Positions 48,902 to 58,049 are shown, numbered from the stretch's first letter. The stretch is DNA of 64,000 nucleotides from Oscillospiraceae bacterium (GCA_016281125.1 JAEEIA010000041.1:1-64000), one strand, 5' to 3'. The notes: generated by a model not told the origin, from the letters alone. Program-made: numbers and translations.

Positions 48902-51627
48902 AAGAGCAGGATTATATGAATATTATGGGTGCAATCCGCGGCGAGTATCTGGAGGAAGCAGTTTCCTGGGACGGCGCGCAGCGGCGAAGAATCCGGCAGA
49001 TCCGGAAAATGACAGTGAGCTTCGGTGCCGTTGCGGCATCGCTCGCGGTCGTGATTGGAATGATCGCCTACAAGGCGAATAAGGAGAAGATCGACACCGC
49101 CAATTCCGATACGGAAAGCAGCCTGGTGGAAGATCTGGAAAAGCAGCAGAATCTGTTCGGCGGCCACGGTGAACTGCATCAGATCACCGGCACGGACGGG
49201 ACGATCTGCTATGATGACGATTATGTCTACGAGTATGACTATAAGTGGTCTGTCCGCAGCGGCGGAAAAGTGATTGCCGTCGGGGAGGACGAAAAGCCTG
49301 CGAATCTGTTTATGGACGGCAAAAACCTGTTCCGTCTGCATGACAGTAAGATTTTTGAAACCGACAGCTTCGGCAAGGAAACCGAGCTGATTGATTTCTC
49401 AGCATGGCAGTTCCCGATGACTGTGGACACCGGTCGTATTCTTAATGTGCGTAAGCTCAGTGACCGTATGGTCTGTATCGATTATGATACCGAAGCGCAG
49501 TTCAGTACAAAGCTGATCTGCGATCTTCAGACGAAAAAAGCCGTGGAACAGACCAGTTCAAGCTATCCTATTCTGTTCCCGGATACCGAAACGGGCTATT
49601 ATGCAGTCAGCGAGATGGCCGGCATTGTCGTGCGGTATGAGCTGGAGGCAGACGGTTCGCTGACGGAAAAGACCGTATGGGAATCGCCGCAGGATTATGT
49701 CGGGTTCTATGTGCTGACAGTGAAGGACCAGAAGCTGTATATGTCCGCAAGCAAGTATGATCCGGCCGCGGGCGTGTCAGACGACGATCCGGCGTATCTT
49801 ATGACCGTGGATCTGACGAACGGAACCATGACAGAATCGGAAATCGCTGTGAACTCGTATGTCTACGCCGGAACGGCATGTTACCGCGGCGTGATTGCGG
49901 ACGGTGCATACAGTATTTACAAAAGCGCATTTGACCGCAAAGATGAGCAGCGCGTGTTCTCTGTCCCGGTGGATCAGTATTTCGATACGGAAACCTACGG
50001 TATGCCGGAGCTTATAATGTCCCTGTATGAGTCTGAGGATATGCTGATTGTGCATCTGCCGAAGTCTGTGGATACGATCCCGCGCCCCGCCAGACACGGT
50101 GAGGACGGCGCACTGGTTGATCTGAAAACCGGCAAGGTGCTGTTCTACGGCGTCAATTACAGCCTCAGCACGCCGGAGGACAGCAGCACCGCTGAATACG
50201 TATCCACGACAGCCGTGAGCGGCACGGGCAGTGCAGTGACCGGCACGACCGTCAGCGGCACCGGTGTTACAGCGGCGGCCGGAACCACAGCTGCGGCAAA
50301 GTTCACAGTTGAAAACGGCTATAATATCTGCGGCGGCAGAGGCCCGCTGCGCTGGATCTGCAGCGATTACTGGGCAGATGACGAATCCTACTATGAGCTT
50401 GGGCAGACCGGCGGGCGTTTTTCCGCGCAGCGCAGCGCGGACGGCCTGACCCGCGTGAAGTATCTGGGCAGCATCTGCCGGAAGACCGGCTGTGATCATC
50501 AGAATGAAAGCTGCCCGCTGTATCACTATAACTTCGAGGGGCAGCAGACACATCCGAACAGTGACAACTATGAATATGTTGACAAGCAGATTGAGATGAA
50601 GCGCGTCGGCAATGAGCTGTGGATGCAGCGCGGCAGAAAGAGCTTCCGTGTTGATACTGCAACCGGCAACGAAGAGCTGATGTTTGAAATCACGCAGATT
50701 GACGGCACTGCCGTCAGCGAAACCGGCGGCAACCGGCTGGCGGTGTTGGGCATTTCACCGCTGCCCGGCGCAGGAAAGGCTTATACCGGAAAATATCTCG
50801 TGAATTGCAGCGTCACATACAACGGCGATCTGTTCAACAGCAACGGAAACGGCACCTACGCTATGTATCTGCTGCTGGTGGATACCCGGAATCATACGCA
50901 GAAGCTGATTACAACGCTGGTTGCCGGCGATCACGGCTGGGATGCGGACAGCAGCGGCGTGCAGTGGGAAACCTGGCGTCAGGACGAGGAAACCGGCGAT
51001 GTGTTCGTGATTAAGAACGGCGGAACGCTGGTGCGCCTTGACAATTCCCTGAATCTGATTGCGGAGTATGAGATTCCGGTTGCGCCGGATGCATATCCGG
51101 ATGCGATTGCATGGTGCATCTATGACGGAAAGATGTGGTATCAGAACATGCGGGATGAGTGGTGCAGCTTTGAATGGGACAAGAAGATTGCGCATGTTCT
51201 CAAGGAGAATACCGGACTGCTGCGTGACCAGGCCACCGGTCATGTCCCTTGTGCATACTATGACGGTGTGTTCTTTGCTTTAAAGGAGAACGCAGTCGGT
51301 CAGACCGACGTTGAGGTGTTCCGCTATGACTACGCAAACAGCATGCAGATTCCGCTCGGTACCGGGGGGCAGCTGAGCTGCGCTGAGGTCAGCATGTTCA
51401 ACGGCACCTTTACCGGCGCGGTTTCTGACATCGAAAACGGGATGCAGTTCTTTGAAGTCAATCTCGCGAATGGATGCCGCACAGCTGACCGGATGAAGCA
51501 ATCTCCGTTTTTTATGATATACGCAGGTCTGCGCTCCGGAAAAGGAGCGCTTTCCTGCGGACGAATCAGGCTGTCAGAATCCTGCTGTATAAGAACAGAC
51601 ATCAGAATATCAATCCATAAGGAGTGA
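48898..51627 (+). CDS. Membrane partner of ECF sigma (putative anti-sigma with propeller-like ectodomain), module 1
   Basis: A 909-residue protein from GTG 48898, ribosome site GAGGAGGGA. A ~37-residue cytoplasmic start (MKEQDYMNIMGAIRGEYLEE...) resembles short clostridial anti-sigma tails; a membrane segment follows (~38-58, MTVSFGAVAASLAVVIGMIA). The outside part has repeated beta motifs like a propeller (FMDGKNLFRLHDSKIFETDS, MTVDLTNGTM), a Ser/Thr/Gly linker (~440-470), and a second beta domain with a conserved C-x4-C-x-H-x4-C motif (CRKTGCDHQNESC). The last ~50 residues after NLANGC are translated from what is terminator sequence in module 2, so the natural stop appears lost. Confidence 0.75.
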   Translation: MKEQDYMNIMGAIRGEYLEEAVSWDGAQRRRIRQIRKMTVSFGAVAASLAVVIGMIAYKANKEKIDTANSDTESSLVEDLEKQQNLFGGHGELHQITGTDGTICYDDDYVYEYDYKWSVRSGGKVIAVGEDEKPANLFMDGKNLFRLHDSKIFETDSFGKETELIDFSAWQFPMTVDTGRILNVRKLSDRMVCIDYDTEAQFSTKLICDLQTKKAVEQTSSSYPILFPDTETGYYAVSEMAGIVVRYELEADGSLTEKTVWESPQDYVGFYVLTVKDQKLYMSASKYDPAAGVSDDDPAYLMTVDLTNGTMTESEIAVNSYVYAGTACYRGVIADGAYSIYKSAFDRKDEQRVFSVPVDQYFDTETYGMPELIMSLYESEDMLIVHLPKSVDTIPRPARHGEDGALVDLKTGKVLFYGVNYSLSTPEDSSTAEYVSTTAVSGTGSAVTGTTVSGTGVTAAAGTTAAAKFTVENGYNICGGRGPLRWICSDYWADDESYYELGQTGGRFSAQRSADGLTRVKYLGSICRKTGCDHQNESCPLYHYNFEGQQTHPNSDNYEYVDKQIEMKRVGNELWMQRGRKSFRVDTATGNEELMFEITQIDGTAVSETGGNRLAVLGISPLPGAGKAYTGKYLVNCSVTYNGDLFNSNGNGTYAMYLLLVDTRNHTQKLITTLVAGDHGWDADSSGVQWETWRQDEETGDVFVIKNGGTLVRLDNSLNLIAEYEIPVAPDAYPDAIAWCIYDGKMWYQNMRDEWCSFEWDKKIAHVLKENTGLLRDQATGHVPCAYYDGVFFALKENAVGQTDVEVFRYDYANSMQIPLGTGGQLSCAEVSMFNGTFTGAVSDIENGMQFFEVNLANGCRTADRMKQSPFFMIYAGLRSGKGALSCGRIRLSESCCIRTDIRISIHKE
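51531..51556 (+). terminator. Terminator-like hairpin now inside the module 1 reading frame
   Basis: GCGCTCC (51531-51537) pairs with GGAGCGC (51544-51550), then TTTCCT. The preceding TTTTTTATGATATACGCAG is nearly identical to the sequence before the module 2 terminator (54820-54840). Confidence 0.6.
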
Positions 51628-51633
51628 AACCGT

Positions 51634-52200
51634 ATGCAGAATATCGCCGACGATCAGATCATAGCGCTGTATTTCCGCCGTGATCAGCAGGCCATTGCAC
51701 ATACTGAAAAAAAGTACGGCGGTTTGTGTCAGAGCATCGCAAAATGCATTCTCGGCAACCGTGAGGACGCGGAGGAATGCGTCAACGATGCGCTGTTTAA
51801 GCTATGGGAGGCAATTCCGCCTGCAAAGCCGCAGAATCTTGCAGCCTTCCTGACCGTGACCGTGCGGAATATGGCGTGCAACCGGCGCGCCTCGAAAAAG
51901 GCAGCCAAGCGCGGCGGCGGAGAGGTTGCCGTCGCACTGAGCGAAATCGAGGAGGTGCTGGCTTCCAAGGATAACCCGGAGGCGGAGCTTGATGCACGCG
52001 CAGTTTCCGATGAGCTGAACAGCTTTCTCGGGGATCTGCCTGCGGAAACACGCGTCATGTTCGTGCTTCGGTACTGGAGCAATCTCAGTATCAAGGAAAT
52101 TGCGGACAAGTGCGGCGTCAGCCAGAGCAAGGTCAAGATGACGCTTCTGCGCACCCGCAATCACCTGAAAGACCATCTTGAAAAGGAGGGATTGCTGTGA
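51634..52200 (+). CDS. ECF sigma factor, module 2
   Basis: A 188-residue sigma factor, 181 of 188 residues identical to the 48335 copy by direct comparison. Differences include S to N in LGNREDA, G to S in RYWSNLS and changes in the last 15 residues. ATG 51634 after ATAAGGAGTGAAACCGT. Seven bases after the extended module 1 stop. The region 4 recognition helix (GVSQSKVKMTLLRTR) is unchanged, so both probably read the same promoters. Confidence 0.9.
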   Translation: MQNIADDQIIALYFRRDQQAIAHTEKKYGGLCQSIAKCILGNREDAEECVNDALFKLWEAIPPAKPQNLAAFLTVTVRNMACNRRASKKAAKRGGGEVAVALSEIEEVLASKDNPEAELDARAVSDELNSFLGDLPAETRVMFVLRYWSNLSIKEIADKCGVSQSKVKMTLLRTRNHLKDHLEKEGLL

Positions 52201-54770
52201 AAGAGCAGGATTATATGAACATTATGGGTTCGATCCGCGGGGAGTATCTTGAGGAGGCTGTTGCCTGGGACGGCGCACAGCGGCGCAGAATCCGGCAGAT
52301 CCGCAGGATGACCGTCAGCTTCGGCGCAGTGGCCGCAGCGCTGGCCGTGGTCGTCGGCATGATCGCGTACAGAGCAAACAAAGATAAGATTGACACGGCC
52401 AATTCCGACAAGGACAGCAGCGTGACCGAAGACCTGGAAAAGCAGAAGAATCTGTACGGCGGTCACGGGGAACTGCATCAGATCAGGGGCATGAACGGCA
52501 TCATCTGCTACGATGACGATTATGTCTACGAATTTAACTGCAAGTGGTCTGTCCGCAGCGGCGGAAAAGTGATTGCCGTCTGGGAGGACGAGAAGCCTGC
52601 GAATCTGTTCAAGGACGGCGAAAACCTGTTCCGTCTGCACGACGGTAAAATCTTTGAAACGGACAGCTTCGGCAAGGAAACCGAGCTGATTGACATTGCA
52701 GCATGGCAGTTCCCGCTGACCGTGGAAGCAGACCGCATCCACAGCGTGCAGAAGCTCAGTGAACGGCTGCTCTGCATCGGATACGACAACAATGCGCAGT
52801 ATGAAGCCCTGCTGATCTGCGATCTTCAGACGAAAACTGCCGTGCAGCAGTATGATCCGACCTTCTGCACGCTGTTCCCGGACAGCGAAACAAGCTATTA
52901 TGCATTCAGCTCGATGGCGGGCAGACTGGCAAAGTATGAGATGAACACAGACGGTTCGCTGACCGATACCGCTGTGTGGGATGCCGGTCAGGTGCATTAC
53001 GAATACAACGCGGTTGTGCTGAAGGATCAGAAGCTGTATCTGGCCGCGAAGCAATATGAAATCGGGGAAGCGGATCCGGCGACCGTTCCGGAACGCTGGA
53101 TGGTCGCGGATCTGAACAGCGGCAAACTCGAGGACGCAGAGGTCAGCATGAATGACCGCCTTTATGCGGGAACGGCAAAAATCCGCATGACAACCGATGC
53201 AGACAGTTTTCAGGTTTACAGAAGCACGCTGGACGGCAGGGACGAGAAGCAGATCTTCTCTGTTCCGTTTGCGCAGTATTTCGATACGGCTGCTTACGGT
53301 ACGCCGGAGTTGCCCAACTACCAGTCCGTGTACGAGTCTGACGACATGGTGATTGTGTATCTGCCGGTAACGGTAAACGGTGCGGAAAGACCGGCGAAGC
53401 ACGGTGAGCAGGCCGTCATGATCGACCTGCATACCGGCAAGGCACTTTACTGCGGTGAAAATTACAGCCTCAACACGCCGGATGACAGCAGTATTGCCGA
53501 GGTGATCTCGACAACGGCTGTCGGCGGTACGGGCAGCGTCAATGCGGAAAATGGCACGACCGTCAGCGGCACAACGCTGAACGGCACCGCGGCAAGCGGC
53601 ACGGTCACGACCGCGTCCAAGACGAATGCGGCAGGGTTTACGGTCGCAGACGGCTCCAATATCTTCGGCGGCACCGGATATCTGTATCCGCAGATCGGCA
53701 GCTTCTGCACGGACGGCAGCGGCGAACTGTATGAAGTCCGGTACAACGGAACCCGGCTCAGACCGTATTCGGATCAGTCGGTGATGTATGTCGATGCCGG
53801 TACCGTCTGCCGGAAAGAGAACTGCAAGCATGACGATGAGAGCTGCCCGCTCTATCATTACAATCTGAATAATGCGCGCATGAATGCAGACGGCACCCCG
53901 AAGGACGGCGTGACGGTTCGGCTGCTCGACGGCTCGCATGTACAGCGCGGCACAAAGGTCTATACGATTGACGAGAGAAGCGGCGCAGAAACACAGCTGT
54001 TTGAGATCAGACAGGTGAACGGCAGCAGCCTCGGCGACGCTGACCTCTGGATCAATTCCATTACAAAAATCGGTTCGGCGGATGCATCGGCCGAGCGGTA
54101 CATTATCAATGCTTCTCTTAGCCTCGACGTCGCCGGTGCGGATCCGGACTGCACATATGTGCTGCTCGCGGACGCAAAGCGCGGGACGCAGAAGCTGATC
54201 GGACAGCCGGGGCCGGAGGGCTTTGACGAAAACAACATTGCATGGGGCTTTATCAAACAGGATAATCAGGACGCGCTGTATGTTTTGCAGGGACAGGATA
54301 CACTGGTCCGTGTGGATGCAGTCACAGGCGCGATGACAAGCTATCCGCTGGGCAGCGGACAGGCAGCACAGCCGCACAGTGCGTGGTGCGTCAGGGACAA
54401 CAAAATGTGGTTCCTTGACCAGAACAGCCGCTGGCTCTGTTATGATCTCGGTACAAAGCAGACGACCGTCATCAAGGAAAATGTTCCGCTTCATTCCGCG
54501 TATACATCGTATGCTTACTGCCTGAATATCGGCAATGATATGTTCGTCGGCATCCGGGATTCAGAGGACGGATACAGCAGAACGCTCATCTTCTTCCGCT
54601 ACGACTGGAAAAACAGCACAGAACTGCATATCAGCGACATTACGCCGCTGACGGGACTGGAAGGCGCCGTATCCTACATGGGCAATTATCTGGTTCTGTT
54701 CCGTGCGCAGGACGGCATGGGCATGTGTTATCAGGAGATCCCGGACTGGGATCCGATGTACGGCGGCTGA
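52197..54770 (+). CDS. Membrane partner of ECF sigma, module 2
   Basis: An 857-residue paralogue of the 48898 product, starting at GTG 52197 in a GTGA overlap. The cytoplasmic tail and membrane segment (VSFGAVAAALAVVVGMIAYR) are almost identical; the first ectodomain is conserved (YGGHGELHQIRGMNGIICYD), the later parts diverge. It has a similar Ser/Thr/Gly linker and the same C-x4-C-x-H-x4-C motif (CRKENCKHDDESC). It ends normally at DPMYGG. Expected to sense something outside the cell and control its sigma factor; the signal is unknown. Confidence 0.75.
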   Translation: MKEQDYMNIMGSIRGEYLEEAVAWDGAQRRRIRQIRRMTVSFGAVAAALAVVVGMIAYRANKDKIDTANSDKDSSVTEDLEKQKNLYGGHGELHQIRGMNGIICYDDDYVYEFNCKWSVRSGGKVIAVWEDEKPANLFKDGENLFRLHDGKIFETDSFGKETELIDIAAWQFPLTVEADRIHSVQKLSERLLCIGYDNNAQYEALLICDLQTKTAVQQYDPTFCTLFPDSETSYYAFSSMAGRLAKYEMNTDGSLTDTAVWDAGQVHYEYNAVVLKDQKLYLAAKQYEIGEADPATVPERWMVADLNSGKLEDAEVSMNDRLYAGTAKIRMTTDADSFQVYRSTLDGRDEKQIFSVPFAQYFDTAAYGTPELPNYQSVYESDDMVIVYLPVTVNGAERPAKHGEQAVMIDLHTGKALYCGENYSLNTPDDSSIAEVISTTAVGGTGSVNAENGTTVSGTTLNGTAASGTVTTASKTNAAGFTVADGSNIFGGTGYLYPQIGSFCTDGSGELYEVRYNGTRLRPYSDQSVMYVDAGTVCRKENCKHDDESCPLYHYNLNNARMNADGTPKDGVTVRLLDGSHVQRGTKVYTIDERSGAETQLFEIRQVNGSSLGDADLWINSITKIGSADASAERYIINASLSLDVAGADPDCTYVLLADAKRGTQKLIGQPGPEGFDENNIAWGFIKQDNQDALYVLQGQDTLVRVDAVTGAMTSYPLGSGQAAQPHSAWCVRDNKMWFLDQNSRWLCYDLGTKQTTVIKENVPLHSAYTSYAYCLNIGNDMFVGIRDSEDGYSRTLIFFRYDWKNSTELHISDITPLTGLEGAVSYMGNYLVLFRAQDGMGMCYQEIPDWDPMYGG

Positions 54771-54841
54771 TGCAGAGCGGAAAGCGGCATCATCCGCAGA
54801 CACAAAAGCTATTTCCGATTTTTTCATGATATACGCAGAGG

Positions 54842-54868
54842 GGCGCTCCGTTACGGGTGGCGCCTTTT
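54842..54868 (+). terminator. Terminator of the duplicated sigma modules
   Basis: GGCGC (54842-54846) pairs with GCGCC (54860-54864) around TCCGTTACGGGTG, followed by TTTTCT. Confidence 0.7.
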
Positions 54869-54956
54869 CTGCACTTTATGATTGTGCAGGGTGACAGCTT
54901 TACGGTGGATTCCGGCGCTTTTTGTTTGCTGATACGTTAGAATATATACGGAATAC

Positions 54957-54985
54957 TTGATTTTTTTGTGCATTTGTGATATAAT
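54957..54985 (+). promoter_or_regulatory. Promoter of the GH26 gene
   Basis: TTGATT (54957-54962), 17-bp spacer, TATAAT (54980-54985). Confidence 0.75.
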
Positions 54986-55042
54986 TGGGGCAGAAGCAGG
55001 CGGAACGGGCACTGCCTGCGCCAAGAGGAAAGGGGTATCCGT

Positions 55043-56890
55043 ATGAAAGGATGGAACAGACGTCTGACGGCGGCAGTTTCTGCTGCGGCGGTCGCGGGCG
55101 GTGTATTGGGAGCACTGCCGGTGACGGCTGCGGATCAGGATCTTGTGATTCTGCAATCCGAGGCAGAGGCGCTGACGGTCACGACAGGCGCACAGGTCGC
55201 CACGAAGGTCTATAACGACGAGTATCCGGGCTATTCCGGAGACGGCTTTGTCTGGGCACAGGGCTCCGGCGGCGTGAAGATTGACGTCGATCTGAAAGAG
55301 GGTGCAATGTACGAGGTCAAAACACGCTGCCTCAGCTATCTCGGGGACCGGCTCCAGGATCTGGCGGTGGACGGCGAAAAGACCGCGGAAATCAACATTG
55401 CAAAGACCGATACATGGACAGAGGTCAGCTTCGGCTATTTCTTCATTCCGGCGGGCAAGCACACAATCGAGGTCGGATCGACCGGCAGCTGGGGATATAT
55501 CCTCTATGATACCGTGACATTCGGCTATGCAAAGATGCCGGAAATGAAGATTGATCCGGTGCCGTGCGATCCGAAGGCCAATGCGGAAACCAGATCGCTG
55601 ATGAAGTTCCTGACGGACAATTACGGCAAGCAGGTCATCAGCGGCCAGCAGGAGATCTACGGCAGCGGCCATGACGGCAACTATGAGTATGAATTCGACT
55701 ATCTCAAGGATACGACCGGAAAGCTCCCGGCCGTCCGCGGATTCGACTTCATGAACTACAACCCGCTTTACGGCTGGGACGACAACACCACGGAGCGCGT
55801 GATCGAATGGTGCAAGGAAAGAAACGGCATTGCGACAGCCAGCTGGCATCTCAATGTGCCGGTTGACTTTGCAAATTACACGCTCGGTGATGCGGTGGAC
55901 TGGCAGAAGTGTTCCTACAAGAACTATCAGGCGTCGAACAGCACGTTCAATACTGCGAATATCCTGAAAGAGGATTCCAAGGAACGGCAGTATTTTGATG
56001 CAGCTGTCAAGATGCTCGCGGAGCAGCTCCAGCGCGTACAGGAGGCCGGTGTGCCGATTATCTTCCGTCCGCTGCATGAGGCGCAGGGCAATTACGGCCG
56101 CTACGGCGACGGCACTGCATGGTTCTGGTGGGGCGACCGCGGCCCGGAGGTGTTCAAGGAGCTCTGGAAGCTGCTGTACAGCGAGCTGACCGATACCTAC
56201 GGCCTGCACAATCTGATCTGGGAGCTCAATCTCTATGAGATGGACAACTCGATTGAGTGGTACCCGGGTGCGGAATATGTGGACATGATCGCGTATGACA
56301 AATACGAGGGCTCGCCCACACGCTGGGGCACCGATCCGGCCACGTCCGTCTTTCTGAAGCTCGTCGGATATTCCGGCGATACCAAAATGGTCGCGCTTTC
56401 GGAATGCGACCGCATCCCCGATATTGAAAAAATCACAAGCGAAGGTGCATGGTGGTCGTATATCTGCCCGTGGTATGACGAGTACATCACCGGAGAGAGC
56501 AACAACCCGAAGGATCTGCTCAAGGCGTTCTATAACAGCGATCAGGTGCTGACGCTGGATGAAATGCCGAAGGATCTTTACAAGGCGTCCGTTCCGCAGA
56601 CCACAAAGCCTGCGGAAACCACCAAGCTCGCTGCTACAACTGCGTCCGTCGTTACAACTGCGGAACAGGCCGCGACGACCGCTGCGATTGCCGTGACGCT
56701 GCGCGGCGACGTTACCTGCGACAATTCGGTTGATGTTGCGGATGCCGTGCTGCTGGCCAGACTGCTTGTTGCGGACAGCGAAGCAAAGGTGACGGAGCAG
56801 GGCTATGCCAATGCCGACATGAACGAAAACGGTCAGCCGGATTCCGGGGACATTGCAAGGATCCTCATGAAGATCGCAAAAATGATATGA
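55043..56890 (+). CDS. Cellulosomal mannanase: CBM35 - GH26 - dockerin
   Basis: A 615-residue secreted enzyme; ATG 55043 after AAAGGGGTATCCGT. Signal peptide ~1-29 (ends PVTAAD). A CBM35-like module (~33-170; LQSEAEALT, SWGYILYDTVTFGYA) precedes GH26 (~175-500; acid/base E346 in FRPLHEAQG, nucleophile E454 in ALSECD, GQQEIYGSG). A Thr-rich linker leads to a C-terminal dockerin (~555-615; DVTCDNSVDVADAVLLARLL, NADMNENGQPDSGDIARILM). Cuts beta-mannan. The dockerin is of the same type as in the GH9 and GH43-ricin enzymes. Confidence 0.92.
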   Translation: MKGWNRRLTAAVSAAAVAGGVLGALPVTAADQDLVILQSEAEALTVTTGAQVATKVYNDEYPGYSGDGFVWAQGSGGVKIDVDLKEGAMYEVKTRCLSYLGDRLQDLAVDGEKTAEINIAKTDTWTEVSFGYFFIPAGKHTIEVGSTGSWGYILYDTVTFGYAKMPEMKIDPVPCDPKANAETRSLMKFLTDNYGKQVISGQQEIYGSGHDGNYEYEFDYLKDTTGKLPAVRGFDFMNYNPLYGWDDNTTERVIEWCKERNGIATASWHLNVPVDFANYTLGDAVDWQKCSYKNYQASNSTFNTANILKEDSKERQYFDAAVKMLAEQLQRVQEAGVPIIFRPLHEAQGNYGRYGDGTAWFWWGDRGPEVFKELWKLLYSELTDTYGLHNLIWELNLYEMDNSIEWYPGAEYVDMIAYDKYEGSPTRWGTDPATSVFLKLVGYSGDTKMVALSECDRIPDIEKITSEGAWWSYICPWYDEYITGESNNPKDLLKAFYNSDQVLTLDEMPKDLYKASVPQTTKPAETTKLAATTASVVTTAEQAATTAAIAVTLRGDVTCDNSVDVADAVLLARLLVADSEAKVTEQGYANADMNENGQPDSGDIARILMKIAKMI

Positions 56891-56962
56891 CAGTCAGCTG
56901 TACAGGTACCGCTCCGGCGGTATCTGTGCAGCAATTCTGCTATGTGACAAAGGAGTATGAAC

Positions 56963-57574
56963 ATGAAAATCAAACTGCCGAAATTTCAGTATAATTCGCC
57001 GGTCATTCTGACCATGACAATGATTTCAGCGATTGCGCTGCTGCTGAACTGGATCACGCACGGCTGGAGCAATTCAGTGCTGTTTTCCGTTTCCCGCACC
57101 AAGCTGACAAATCCGCTGCTGTATCTGCGGCTGTTCACGCATGTGCTCGGTCATGTGGATTATTCGCATTTTCTGGGGAATTTTATGCTGATCCTGCTGG
57201 CAGGCCCGATGATGGAGGAGAAGTACGGATCGAAGCTGATGCTGAAAATGATTCTGGTCACCGCGCTTGTGACCGGCCTGATCCAGATTATCTTCTTCCC
57301 GCAGGGCAAGCTGCTCGGCGCCAGCGGCATTGTGTTCATGCTGATCCTGCTCAGCTCCTTTGCCAATTATAAAAAGGGCAGCATTCCGATCACGCTGATT
57401 CTGATTGCGCTGATTTATCTGAGCGGCGAGATTATCAATGCGATTGCGAAGCCGAACGACGGCATTTCCCAGATGGCGCATATCATCGGCGGCACCTGCG
57501 GCATGCTGTTCGGATGGAAATTCTCCAAGCCGAATGAGGAGACGGAAAAGCCGGAGCTTCCGTCTATTCCCTGA
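56963..57574 (+). CDS. Rhomboid-family intramembrane serine protease
   Basis: A 203-residue protein with six membrane segments. ATG 56963 is preferred: AAAGGAG lies seven bases upstream, whereas the ATG at 56957 is too close. Catalytic Ser in LLGASGIVF and His in AHIIGG, with HFLGNFMLILLAGPMMEEKY typical of loop 1. Target protein unknown. Confidence 0.85.
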   Translation: MKIKLPKFQYNSPVILTMTMISAIALLLNWITHGWSNSVLFSVSRTKLTNPLLYLRLFTHVLGHVDYSHFLGNFMLILLAGPMMEEKYGSKLMLKMILVTALVTGLIQIIFFPQGKLLGASGIVFMLILLSSFANYKKGSIPITLILIALIYLSGEIINAIAKPNDGISQMAHIIGGTCGMLFGWKFSKPNEETEKPELPSIP

Positions 57575-57610
57575 ACCGAAAAAAATTTTTGAGAAAATTG
57601 CAAAAAGGGC

Positions 57611-57639
57611 TTGACAAACCTGCCGGATTGTGATATAAT
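57611..57639 (+). promoter_or_regulatory. Promoter of the tRNA pair
   Basis: TTGACA (57611-57616), 17-bp spacer, TATAAT (57634-57639). Confidence 0.8.
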
Positions 57640-57671
57640 AATAAAGTCGCAGGAAAACAGCGGCAGGATGT

Positions 57672-57755
57672 GCGGATATGGCGGAATTGGCAGACGCGCA
57701 TGGTTCAGGTCCATGTGATAGCAATATCATGGAGGTTCAAGTCCTCTTATCCGCA
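57672..57755 (+). tRNA. tRNA-Leu (CAG)
   Basis: 84 nt with a 7-bp acceptor stem (GCGGATA with TATCCGC, then A). Anticodon arm CATGG-TTCAGGT-CCATG gives anticodon CAG. A long variable arm (TGATAGCAATATCA) marks a class II tRNA. The T arm is GAGGTTCAAGTCCTC. CCA is not encoded. Confidence 0.95.
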
Positions 57756-57759
57756 TCCG

Positions 57760-57790
57760 AAACCCTCATACAGCTGTATGAGGGTTTCTT
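57760..57790 (+). terminator. Terminator between the two tRNA genes
   Basis: A perfect 12-bp stem (AAACCCTCATAC with GTATGAGGGTTT), loop AGCT, then CTTC. No promoter is seen between it and tRNA-Gly, so read-through must supply the second tRNA. Confidence 0.8.
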
Positions 57791-57797
57791 CATAAAT

Positions 57798-57868
57798 GCA
57801 GGTGTAGTTTAATGGCAAAACATCAGCTTCCCAAGCTGAGGTCGAGGGTTCGATTCCCTTCACCTGCT
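57798..57868 (+). tRNA. tRNA-Gly (CCC)
   Basis: 71 nt; acceptor stem GCAGGTG with CACCTGC, then T. Anticodon arm TCAGC-TTCCCAA-GCTGA gives CCC. T arm GAGGGTTCGATTCCCTT. CCA not encoded. Confidence 0.95.
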
Positions 57869-57877
57869 TTGACAGTC

Positions 57878-57909
57878 AGCGTTCCGTCAGTGATGCCGGG
57901 ACGCTTTTG
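57878..57909 (+). terminator. Terminator after tRNA-Gly
   Basis: AGCGTTCC (57878-57885) pairs with GGGACGCT (57898-57905) with one G-T pair, then TTTGA. Confidence 0.75.
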
Positions 57910-57960
57910 ATTTGTTCAGAAGAATCTTACAGATTCTTCATTTTCTTCATCCTGATTTCG

Positions 57961-58010
57961 CATACTTTTCAAAAAACTGTTTTGCTTTTTTCAGAAAAGT
58001 ATGTTATAAT
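57961..58010 (+). promoter_or_regulatory. nifS promoter with a 10-bp inverted repeat around the -35
   Basis: TTGCTT (57982-57987), 17-bp spacer, TATAAT (58005-58010). CATACTTTTC (57961-57970) and GAAAAGTATG (57994-58003) form a perfect inverted repeat spanning the -35. A control site for sulfur or Fe-S status is possible. Confidence 0.6.
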
Positions 58011-58049
58011 AGGTAAGATAGTATGGAATAAGGGAGTGTACGGTCACAA

